Shown: piece after piece, positions 55,356-62,165 of the stretch
Position numbering within the stretch: position 1 is the stretch's first letter
Layout of the letters: each line of letters begins with the position of its first letter
Source: Brucella grignonensis
Lineage (GTDB): Bacteria > Pseudomonadota > Alphaproteobacteria > Rhizobiales > Rhizobiaceae
Reading direction: 5' to 3'
Assembly (NCBI RefSeq): GCF_002252505.1
Contig: NZ_NNRL01000163.1
Coordinates: 501,981 to 565,980 of the forward strand
DNA: 64,000 bases
Program-made: the position numbers and the translations under genes
The notes under the pieces: model-generated
The model's input: only the letters and a program-made list of their open reading frames with translations
What the model was told of the DNA's origin: nothing
Database searches by the model: none

Positions 55356-55455
55356 AGCGCATCCCGAAAAGTGTGAAACGGCTTTCGGAAAAGATGTGCG
55401 TAAAAACAAATGATTAGAGCGCCGATCTGATCCAATCAGATCGAAACGCGCTCTA
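55356..55455. repeat. Composite palindromic repeat (element B plus element C)
   Basis: Element B: AGCGCATCCCGAAAA at 55356 with AAGATGTGCGT at 55392-55402, partly decayed. Element C: TAGAGCGC (55415-55422) and GCGCTCTA (55448-55455) as outer arms, CGATCTGAT (55423-55431) and ATCAGATCG (55435-55443) as inner arms, with an AAAC bulge. Element C covers the TAG stop codon of the GT29-like gene (minus 55455-55453). Confidence 0.82.
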
Positions 55456-56067
55456 GCTTACTTTATGGAGACGCCCTGCGGCGATCTTTTCTGCAATCCA
55501 TTTTCGTTCGGCATTCCAGTCATGGCGCTTCCAGCCTTCCCAGCTGAAACCGCAAATCTTGATATCCCACTCAGGCTGCGAGTATTTGCGTAAAGCCAGC
55601 CAGATGCCGAAAAATCCAGTGCTAGGGAAAACCTTTTTCATCTGATCGGCGCTGATACCTAGCTCGTCGCAAACAGCAAAATAGTCCTGCGATGGCATGA
55701 TGCGGATTTTCTTGCCGGCCCGGCCGAAATAGTCAATCGCCTCACTGGTCCAGTCGGCGCGGCGCCCCTTGAGCCGTGACAGAATGTTTGGCTGGTGATG
55801 AAACCGTTTGATGATGCTCGGGTGGAAGGCAAACAACATTTCCGGGGTATTGCGAACAATTTCCGAATTGATGAAGGCTGGATCTTTGATCCACTGTTCC
55901 ATCTGCTTGCTCGAGGTGGCGAGCATGAGCATGTCGGTTTTTGTACCACTCATTCCAAGAGAGACGCGAGGTTCATTGAAACGAAGGACGAGATCGGCAG
56001 CATCAATTTCAGCGGATAAATCACGGTCGAGAGGGCCATTGCCGACAATAAATATCGTTTTGTTCAT
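55453..56067 (-). CDS. Glycosyltransferase family 29-like (sialyltransferase-motif) protein
   Basis: A 204-residue protein. The start TIFIVGNGPL..EIDAADLVLRFNEP resembles the sialyl-motif-L pattern of eukaryotic-type family 29 sialyltransferases, and FPSTGFFGIWLALR with ICGFSWEG..HDW resembles motif S and the later His motif. In bacteria such proteins occur near surface-glycan genes. No signal or membrane helix is seen. The acceptor and donor are unknown; CMP-sialic or CMP-Kdo-type donors are possible. It is separated from the GT25 gene by 186 bp of repeat DNA, so it may be a different unit. Confidence 0.65.
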   Translation of the reverse strand: MNKTIFIVGNGPLDRDLSAEIDAADLVLRFNEPRVSLGMSGTKTDMLMLATSSKQMEQWIKDPAFINSEIVRNTPEMLFAFHPSIIKRFHHQPNILSRLKGRRADWTSEAIDYFGRAGKKIRIMPSQDYFAVCDELGISADQMKKVFPSTGFFGIWLALRKYSQPEWDIKICGFSWEGWKRHDWNAERKWIAEKIAAGRLHKVS

Positions 56068-56364
56068 ACGTTAGGGAATCTTATCCTGTTAAACCAGACG
56101 AGTAGATTTAATTTAAACTGAAAGATTACAAGTTTTGAAGCGTTTTCTAGCCGATATGAAATCTGTTTTAACGATCACTTTTTCGCGCAAGACAACGAAC
56201 TGCGTTACCTATGTACTCTTTTAAGGTGGCGGGTTTGGCATTGCAGCCATGCAGTTTATGCACTTCTCAAAACGATTAAAAAGGCCGAAGCTTCGTATCG
56301 GGAGGAAGGTAAAAAGCACAGCGCATCCCGAAAAGAGGTGTGCGGCACATAAGGGGATACCACC
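56068..56364. other. 297-bp intergenic region with truncated repeat
   Basis: Holds the leader of the DUF1127 gene. A half copy of the element B left arm, AGCGCATCCCGAAAAG, is at 56320-56335. The first 150 bp is AT-rich. I see no RNA gene. AAGGGG (56351-56356) is the ribosome site of the next gene. Confidence 0.5.
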
Positions 56365-56514
56365 ATGAGCAACCTTCGTACCCAGTTTTCCCGTTGGATG
56401 CAGTATCGCGAAAACCTGCGCGAACTCAACGGTTGCAGCGACCGCGAGCTTTATGATCTCGGCCTGTCACGCACGGATATACGCCGTGTCGCACGTGAGG
56501 CAGCCTTCGCCTGA
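56365..56514 (+). CDS. DUF1127 small protein
   Basis: A 49-residue basic protein, MSNLRTQFSRWMQYRENLR then ELNGCSDRELYDLGLSRTDI, the DUF1127 signature (LxxLsDreLyDLGLsRxdI) seen in YjiS-like proteins. Arg-rich. AAGGGG precedes the ATG by 8 bases. In Rhodobacter a DUF1127 protein (CcaF1) is co-transcribed with CCUCCUCCC-motif small RNAs and binds RNA; one such small RNA is encoded 2.5 kb downstream here. The link is suggestive only. Confidence 0.88.
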   Translation: MSNLRTQFSRWMQYRENLRELNGCSDRELYDLGLSRTDIRRVAREAAFA

Positions 56515-56549
56515 TCTCTCAGGCGAGACCTTCTCCGCGTCTTCAGGAT

Positions 56550-56735
56550 TCAAACGTCACCTGGTCGCTTAAAGCGAATGTGGATGTTGTCGTCGGCAAG
56601 ATCAAAGCCAGCATAGTTTCGCTGGAAGGCGATGAGTGCGTCGTTGACGCCTTTTGAATAATCGTCTTCCTGCACCTCAACGTGGTGCCGGTAAATGATC
56701 CTGTCGCCCTTATAGAATATAACCTGACCTTCCAT
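56550..56735 (-). CDS. Small hypothetical protein, 61 residues
   Basis: A short cytosolic protein with no signal or membrane helix (QVIFYKGDRIIYRHHVEVQ..NIHIRFKRPGD). It has a good ribosome site (GGAGG at 7 bases). Its end is close to that of the convergent DUF1127 gene (36 bp). Unknown family; the charged beta-strand pattern could be a small sheet or a nucleic-acid-binding fold. Not clearly linked to any neighbour. Confidence 0.65.
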   Translation of the reverse strand: MEGQVIFYKGDRIIYRHHVEVQEDDYSKGVNDALIAFQRNYAGFDLADDNIHIRFKRPGDV

Positions 56736-56832
56736 GATGGCCTCCTCTTAAAGCCCTATGGGTGATGGGTGCTTTATAGAGCTCCCTTTAGCGTCGGTGT
56801 ATTCAATTGAGATAGGCGCGCGGGAGTGGGTT

Positions 56833-57723
56833 TCAAGCCTTGTGATGGGTGTTTTCGTGCTTGCATAGCGTGAGCCAGGCTCGTGCGGCATGGGATAAAA
56901 ACGCACCCTTTCGCCATATCAGGGCCATGTCCCAGTTCAGTTCCGCGCCTTTGATCTTATGGATGCGGACATCGGGGTGCTTGCGCTGTTCAACAATCAT
57001 TTGTGGCAGAAAGCCAATACCCATACCGGCGGCTACCAGTTCCACGATAAAATCGATCTGGCTGGAACGCATGGCAATGTTCGGGGACAATCCGTGCTGA
57101 TGGCATGCATCGAGAATAATATGATTAAGGGCGAAACCGCTTTCAAACAGAATGAAGGGTAGACTGGCAATGTCTTGCAAAGGGATGCCGCCATTGTCGG
57201 CGAAGGTGTGGCTGGCAGGAAGCAGTGCCACCACCGGCTCCCGACGCACCGCCTGCCATTCAAAATTGCTTTCGAGCGACAGAAGCGAAGCGGCAAGTTC
57301 GATATCGCCTGCAAGAAGCAATTCCTCCAGCCGCCTGCTACCATGCTCGACGAGCTGAATGTCGATATCCGGGTAAAGTTTGGTAAAGGTCGCAAAGACC
57401 GGGGCGAACAATACACTCGAACCGATGGGTGGCAATCCGAGGCGCAAAAGACCGCGCTTCAGCCCGCGCAACTCGCCAAGCTCAGTCAGCATGTCGTCCT
57501 TTTCCGTCAGCATGGCCAGTGCACGCCGATAGACGATTTCGCCAGCGCTTGTCAGACGGGGAGGGGTGGCTTCGCGGTCCAGCAGAATGATTTCGAGTTC
57601 GTCTTCGAGCTGCCGCACCGTCTTGCTGACGGTGGATTGTGTGGCATTGATGGTACGGGCTGCGGCGGAAAAGCCGCCTTGCCGTACCACTTCCACGAAT
57701 GCCTGAAAGCCGCGTAAGTTCAT
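56833..57723 (-). CDS. LysR-family regulator of lrgAB (CidR-like)
   Basis: A 296-residue LysR protein: N-terminal helix-turn-helix (NLRGFQAFVEVVRQGGFSAAARTINATQSTVSKTVRQLE) and a two-lobed ligand domain with PFILFESGFALNHIIL and FLPQMIVEQ. It diverges from lrgA by 103 bp, and two ATTC-N7-GAAT boxes lie in between, the first touching its own start. This matches CidR, which activates cid/lrg holin-type genes in response to acetate/pyruvate in Gram-positives. The effector here is unknown. Confidence 0.88.
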   Translation of the reverse strand: MNLRGFQAFVEVVRQGGFSAAARTINATQSTVSKTVRQLEDELEIILLDREATPPRLTSAGEIVYRRALAMLTEKDDMLTELGELRGLKRGLLRLGLPPIGSSVLFAPVFATFTKLYPDIDIQLVEHGSRRLEELLLAGDIELAASLLSLESNFEWQAVRREPVVALLPASHTFADNGGIPLQDIASLPFILFESGFALNHIILDACHQHGLSPNIAMRSSQIDFIVELVAAGMGIGFLPQMIVEQRKHPDVRIHKIKGAELNWDMALIWRKGAFLSHAARAWLTLCKHENTHHKA

Positions 57724-57724
57724 A

Positions 57725-57794
57725 AGCTATTCTATAATGGAATAGCTGCAATGAAATCAATTCATTTCTGGAATATCGATTCCGCGCCTATAGT
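57725..57794. promoter_or_regulatory. Two LysR boxes and the lrgA promoter
   Basis: Box 1: AGCTATTC-N7-GAATAGCT (57725-57747). Box 2: ATTC-N7-GAAT (57760-57774). Their ATTC starts are 31 bp apart (three helical turns), the LysR recognition/activation layout. A -10 TATAGT (57789-57794) with a weak -35 near 57766 lies under box 2, as expected for an activated promoter. Box 1 abuts the regulator start codon, allowing autorepression. Confidence 0.72.
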
Positions 57795-57826
57795 GTTTTC
57801 ACAAATACCAGCATTGGAACACAATC

Positions 57827-58234
57827 ATGAATGCCCATAACCTGATGATCCGCTTTCGCTATGCGCTGCACCACAGCCGCTTGATGCAGATTGCGACGCT
57901 GGTCGGCTTCTGGTTGGCCGGAGAAGCTTTTGTTCGCTTGAGCGGTCTGCCGCTGCCGGGTGGCATTGTTGGTATGGCGCTGGTTCTGGCGTTGCTTCTG
58001 AGTGGCCGTGTAAGCCTGTTCAGCATGAAGCGCGGTGCTGAATGGTTTCTTGCTGAAATGCTGCTGTTCTTTGTGCCTGCAGTTCTGGCAGTTCTGGAAC
58101 ATCAGGAATTGCTCGGTATGCTGGGTGTGAAGATTATGGCGGTCATTCTGGTTGGTACTCTGACCGTTATGACTGTGACAGCACTGACTGTAGACTTCTG
58201 CTATCGCCTGAGCGCTCGCTATGCCACTAAGTAA
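57827..58234 (+). CDS. lrgA: LrgA/CidA family holin-like protein
   Basis: A 135-residue membrane protein with four predicted helices (MQIATLVGFWLAGEAFVRLSGLPLPGGIVGMALVLALLLSG; AEMLLFFVPAVLAVLEHQELLG). The pattern GLPLPGGIVGMALVLALL is the LrgA/CidA signature. Such proteins form holin-like or pyruvate/3HP-type exporters with LrgB. Divergent from a LysR gene and overlapping lrgB by 14 bp. Confidence 0.92.
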   Translation: MNAHNLMIRFRYALHHSRLMQIATLVGFWLAGEAFVRLSGLPLPGGIVGMALVLALLLSGRVSLFSMKRGAEWFLAEMLLFFVPAVLAVLEHQELLGMLGVKIMAVILVGTLTVMTVTALTVDFCYRLSARYATK

Positions 58235-58916
58235 CCCCTATGTGGCGACACTGTTCTGGTCGGCTGCCACGATCCTTCTCTATCTTGCTGCAAAGCGCGT
58301 TTATCGCCGCTTTCCCATGTGGTGGCTGACGCCGCTTGCGATCACACCACTGCTGCTGATGGCCTTGCTTATTGGCCTTAATGAAAACTACCGTGGCTAT
58401 TTCAGTGCAACGCATTGGCTGGTCGCACTGCTTGGCCCCGCGACGGTAGCCTTTGCCATCCCCATCTATCAGCAGCGCGCAACTATTCGTCGTTACTGGC
58501 CGGTTCTGCTGGTTGGTGTTGTGGTTGGCAGTTCTTCTGCGATGCTTTCGGCCTGGGGGCTTGCGCATCTTCTTGGATTGAATGACGCTATAAGCCTCAG
58601 CCTGATGCCGCGCTCCATGAGTACGCCTTTCGCCATGACGGTTTCCGGCGATATTGGTGGCACGCCCGATTTGACAGCCATCTTCGTCGTGCTGACCGGT
58701 GTATTCGGTGCAGCACTTGGTGAGGTAATGCTCAACTGGTTGCCGCTTCGCTCGGCTCTCGCACGCGGCGCGCTGTTCGGTATGGGTGCGCATGGAGCCG
58801 GTGTTGCCAAGGCTCATCAGATCGGCAGCGAGGAAGGATCGATTGCCGGTCTCGTCATGGTTCTGGTTGGTTTGGTCAATGTTTTGGCCGCACCGTTCAT
58901 TGCCCAGCTTCTCTGA
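58221..58916 (+). CDS. lrgB: LrgB/CidB family protein
   Basis: A 231-residue inner-membrane partner of LrgA with about six helices. Typical: FSATHWLVALLGPATVAFAIPIYQQ, LSLMPRSMSTPFAMTVSGDIGG and GALFGMGAHGAGVAKA. The start is an ATG at 58221 within the lrgA 3-prime end. The pair is thought to export small acids and to affect murein hydrolase activity. Expression is probably controlled by the adjacent LysR protein. Confidence 0.93.
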   Translation: MPLSNPYVATLFWSAATILLYLAAKRVYRRFPMWWLTPLAITPLLLMALLIGLNENYRGYFSATHWLVALLGPATVAFAIPIYQQRATIRRYWPVLLVGVVVGSSSAMLSAWGLAHLLGLNDAISLSLMPRSMSTPFAMTVSGDIGGTPDLTAIFVVLTGVFGAALGEVMLNWLPLRSALARGALFGMGAHGAGVAKAHQIGSEEGSIAGLVMVLVGLVNVLAAPFIAQLL

Positions 58917-59069
58917 TGCGCTGATTTTTCAGCATATTTTGTTCAACGTGCTTATAATATAAGCATATTATGCACGTCTGTGTTTCTGCAACAATCTTAA
59001 GCATCGGCGTATTTGCATAACTGATATGCGTTATTGACCGTTGTTGAATAATGAGGCTGCAGGTAATTA

Positions 59070-59186
59070 TTGGTCATCGGGTTCACTCCTCCTCCCAGAA
59101 CCCGATGCGGGATACGGCACTCCTCCTCCCAGCCGTATTCAAGATCAGGCCGCGCATCCTCCTCCCGCGCGGCCTTTTTCTTTTTC
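59070..59186 (+). ncRNA. Small RNA with three anti-Shine-Dalgarno hairpin loops (alpha-r14/NfeR1-like)
   Basis: Three hairpins in series. H1: CATCGGGTTC (59075-59084)/GAACCCGATG (59098-59107). H2: GGATACGGC (59110-59118)/GCCGTATTC (59132-59140, one G-U). H3: GGCCGCGC (59048+100 = 59148-59155)/GCGCGGCC (59167-59174) followed by TTTTTCTTTTTC, an intrinsic terminator. H1 and H2 have the same 13-base loop ACTCCTCCTCCCA; H3 has ATCCTCCTCCC. All three loops are complementary to Shine-Dalgarno sequences. This matches the rhizobial alpha-r14 family (NfeR1 of Sinorhizobium), which represses mRNAs by pairing to ribosome sites. The 5-prime end is approximate; no ORF covers it. Confidence 0.85.
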
Positions 59187-59347
59187 TACTCTTCCCGAAA
59201 ACACATGCTGATCTGTTAACAGTGCGTCGCCGCATAGCCCCCATGGGCATTCGAGCCAATGTGAACTATCTCTCGGGTAACTTCACATTTGCGGTGATTG
59301 TCTCTGTCTGAGAGACTTGCCGTTACGAAACGCGGGAGATTGCAATC

Positions 59348-60898
59348 ATGACCAGTGGCATCCATCACCTCACGCTGATTACGCGCAAGGTTCAGGCCAA
59401 TGTCGATTTCTATGCTGGCTTTCTTGGCTTGCGTATTGTCAAGCGGACAGGTGGTTTTGAAGATGCGGAGCAACTGCACCTGTTCTATGGCGACCGTTCT
59501 GGAACGCCGGGATCTCTGATCACTTTCCTCGTTTGGGAAGATGGTGCAAGGGGCCGTGTCGGTCATGGTCAGGTTAGCGAAATCGCTCTTGCGATCGACC
59601 GCACCTCGGTCGGCTTTTGGCTGGAGCGGGCATTGCGCTATCACGTGCAGTCTGAAGGTCCGGTGCAGGAGTTTGGTGAGCCGGTGCTTCGCTTGCGTGA
59701 TCCAGATGGCGTTATCGTCAAGCTGGTCGGCTGCGATCTTACTGCCAATGATGCATGGGTTTCAGACGATATTCCTGCGGAACATACTGTGCGTCGGATA
59801 CGCTCGGCGACCATTTTGTCTGAGGCACCAGAGCAGACTGTGGGCTTCATCGAACGTTATTTCGGTTTCCGCGCTCAGGCCAAGGAAGGCACAATAGATC
59901 GTCTGGTCTCTGATTCAGGCGATGTGATTGACGTTCGCGATGCAAGCGGCTTCTGGCCGGGTATTCCCGGAACAGGCATTGCTGACCACGTGGCATTTCG
60001 TGCGGCTGTAACGGATGATGTGACAAAGCTTGAGAAGGAGCTTTCAAAGCTTAACTCCAGTGAAGTCAACGTACATGACCGTAAATACTTCACGTCGCTC
60101 TATGTCCGTGAGCCGGGTGGAACCCTGTTTGAATTTGCCACCGATGCTCCCGGCTTTACCCTGGATGAACCAGTGGAATCGCTGGGTCGAGTTCTGTTCG
60201 TGCCACCGGGCAACGGGCAGCAGGCGGATGCGATCCGATCCCGTATGCCGCAATTTGGCTTGCCGGGTGAGGAAAGGGTGATCTATCGCGATTTGCCTTT
60301 TGTGCATCGTATCCATCAGCCGGAAAATCCGGATGGCAGTACGCTTGTTCTGCTGCATGGCACCGGCGGCAATGAAAACGACCTCATGCCGCTTGCTCGT
60401 CTGGCTGCACCGCGTGCAACGCTTCTGGGTGTTCGGGGGCGCAGCACGGAAGAGGGCATTCAGCGCTGGTTTCGCCGTTTCGATCTGAAACGGTTCGACC
60501 AGGAGGACATTCGGTCTGAGGCAGAGGCTTTCGAGGCTTTTGTCGAAGGTGCAATTGCTGCCTACGCTATTGATCCAGAACGGACTGCGTTCATTGGAAA
60601 CTCCAATGGCGCCAATCTGCTTGCGGCCTTTATGCGGCTTCATCCACATGTCGTGAGCAAAGCCGTGTTGTTGCGTGCGACGGACGTTTTGGAAGAGCAG
60701 CCGGTTGCTGACCTTTCTGATGCTGCCATCCTGTTGCTCAACGGGATTGGCGATCCGTTTGGCGATGCATCCGGCAAACTGGAACAAGTCTTGCGGGCGG
60801 ATGGTGCAGAACTTGATGTCCGCTCCGCCGAAGGTGGTCATGGACTGACGGACGAAGATGTCCGTTTGGCTGGCGAATGGTTACAGCAAAAGCTCTGA
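59348..60898 (+). CDS. Fused VOC ring-cleaving dioxygenase and esterase (MhqO-MhqD-like)
   Basis: A 516-residue protein with two parts. Residues 1-310 form four VOC modules of the MhqO type (GIHHLTLITRKVQANVDFYAGFLGLRIVKR; metal His near residue 7; GIADHVAFR; Glu in GTLFEFATDAPGF). Residues 320-516 form a phospholipase/carboxylesterase (MhqD type): LLHGTGGNENDLMP, nucleophile FIGNSNGANLL, Asp in GIGDPFGD, His in EGGHGLTDED. In Bacillus MhqO and MhqD are separate proteins of quinone/hydroquinone detoxification. GGGA precedes ATG 59348. It is convergent with a second MhqO-like gene. Confidence 0.9.
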   Translation: MTSGIHHLTLITRKVQANVDFYAGFLGLRIVKRTGGFEDAEQLHLFYGDRSGTPGSLITFLVWEDGARGRVGHGQVSEIALAIDRTSVGFWLERALRYHVQSEGPVQEFGEPVLRLRDPDGVIVKLVGCDLTANDAWVSDDIPAEHTVRRIRSATILSEAPEQTVGFIERYFGFRAQAKEGTIDRLVSDSGDVIDVRDASGFWPGIPGTGIADHVAFRAAVTDDVTKLEKELSKLNSSEVNVHDRKYFTSLYVREPGGTLFEFATDAPGFTLDEPVESLGRVLFVPPGNGQQADAIRSRMPQFGLPGEERVIYRDLPFVHRIHQPENPDGSTLVLLHGTGGNENDLMPLARLAAPRATLLGVRGRSTEEGIQRWFRRFDLKRFDQEDIRSEAEAFEAFVEGAIAAYAIDPERTAFIGNSNGANLLAAFMRLHPHVVSKAVLLRATDVLEEQPVADLSDAAILLLNGIGDPFGDASGKLEQVLRADGAELDVRSAEGGHGLTDEDVRLAGEWLQQKL

Positions 60899-60922
60899 CC
60901 TCTGCACGCTAAACCTAAAAAG

Positions 60923-60950
60923 GGCCGCCGGAGAAATCCGGCGGCCTTTT
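60923..60950. terminator. Bidirectional terminator between the two VOC genes
   Basis: GGCCGCCGGA (60923-60932), GAAA tetraloop, TCCGGCGGCC (60937-60946), flanked by A-run and T-run. It serves both convergent genes. Confidence 0.93.
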
Positions 60951-60953
60951 GCA

Positions 60954-61919
60954 TTAATCAAGCGGCTTCAAGCTCTTTTCAATCGCCTGACGCTTTCCTT
61001 CAAGGAAGGGTGGTAGCGACAGGTTCTCTCCGAGACTTTCAAGTGGTTCATCAACCGCAAAGCCGGGACCATCGGTTGCAATTTCAAACAGCACACCATT
61101 GGGCTCACGGAAGTAGAGCGAGCGGAAGTAATAGCGTTCGACCTCGCCGCTGGACGGAATGCGAAAAGCCCGGAGGCGATCCACCCATTCCTGCATGGTT
61201 TCCTGATCCGGTGTGCGGAATGCAACGTGATGCACGGCACCTGCGCCCTGACCGGCTGGTGATAGATTGGGCTGCACGGCGATATGCAGTTCTGCGCCGG
61301 CACCACCTGAGCCCATTTCAAACACGTGGACATGGCCTTCGCCATCGGGCGAAGCATAGTCACCAGCTTCACGCATGTTCATTACCTTTTCCAGCACGAT
61401 TTTTGTCGGTGCCAAATCAGGAACGCTCAGCGTGATAGGACCAAGGCCACGTATCTGCCGCTCAGCAGGAACCGGACTTTTCTCCCAGCTATGTGCTGCA
61501 CCAGCACCTCCATCATCGGTCAAACGCAGGCGCTGGCCTTCCGGATCCTCAAAATCGAGCACTGCACGACCTGCAACTTCGAATATATCGCCGGTTTCGA
61601 TGCCCTTTTCCTTGAGGTGGTTACGCCACCAGTCGAGGCTCTCAACGCCGTTTACGCGCAATCCGGTACGGGAAACGCTATGCGTTCCACGCCGTTCACG
61701 CTGCACGGGCCAGTCAAAGAAGGTGATGTCGGTTCCTGGAGATGCCAGCCCATCGGCATAAAACAGATGGTAGGCGCTGGTGTCGTCCTGATTGACCGTC
61801 TTCTTGACGAGGCGAAGACCGAGCGTGTCGGTGTAGAAGCGTCTGTTGCCAGGTGCATCTGCGGTGATGGCTGTCAAATGATGCAGCCCTGTGAGTTGTG
61901 GGGTAAGGTCTGAAGTCAT
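60954..61919 (-). CDS. VOC-family ring-cleaving dioxygenase (MhqO-like)
   Basis: A 321-residue protein with the same four-module VOC layout as the N-terminal half of the convergent gene: GLHHLTAITADAPGNRRFYTDTLGLRLVKKTVNQDDTSAYHLFYAD, GAVHHVAFRTPD and EPNGVLFEIATDGPGFAVDE, with His and Glu metal ligands intact. It likely cleaves hydroquinone-type substrates. No esterase part is fused. A paralogue of 59348-60898 facing it. Confidence 0.9.
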   Translation of the reverse strand: MTSDLTPQLTGLHHLTAITADAPGNRRFYTDTLGLRLVKKTVNQDDTSAYHLFYADGLASPGTDITFFDWPVQRERRGTHSVSRTGLRVNGVESLDWWRNHLKEKGIETGDIFEVAGRAVLDFEDPEGQRLRLTDDGGAGAAHSWEKSPVPAERQIRGLGPITLSVPDLAPTKIVLEKVMNMREAGDYASPDGEGHVHVFEMGSGGAGAELHIAVQPNLSPAGQGAGAVHHVAFRTPDQETMQEWVDRLRAFRIPSSGEVERYYFRSLYFREPNGVLFEIATDGPGFAVDEPLESLGENLSLPPFLEGKRQAIEKSLKPLD

Positions 61920-62165
61920 TTTGTGTCCTCCTGCGCATAAGTGGAATTGTTTGCGCTGTTGGCTTCAATATTGGGCGCAAGAGGCGTTTCGGAAAGTCTC
62001 GGTTCCGAAAACAGTGTGTAACCGAGAAGCCGCAGCGCCAGCATCTTTCCACAGGTCTCGACAATTAGGGCTTGGCATATCCTCTCAGGTAAAGAATATA
62101 TTAACCGCGCGCCTCGCCTTGGATCGGCGTTTTTCGGGTTTGGGTTTTGTCAGGAGAGTTGGCTT

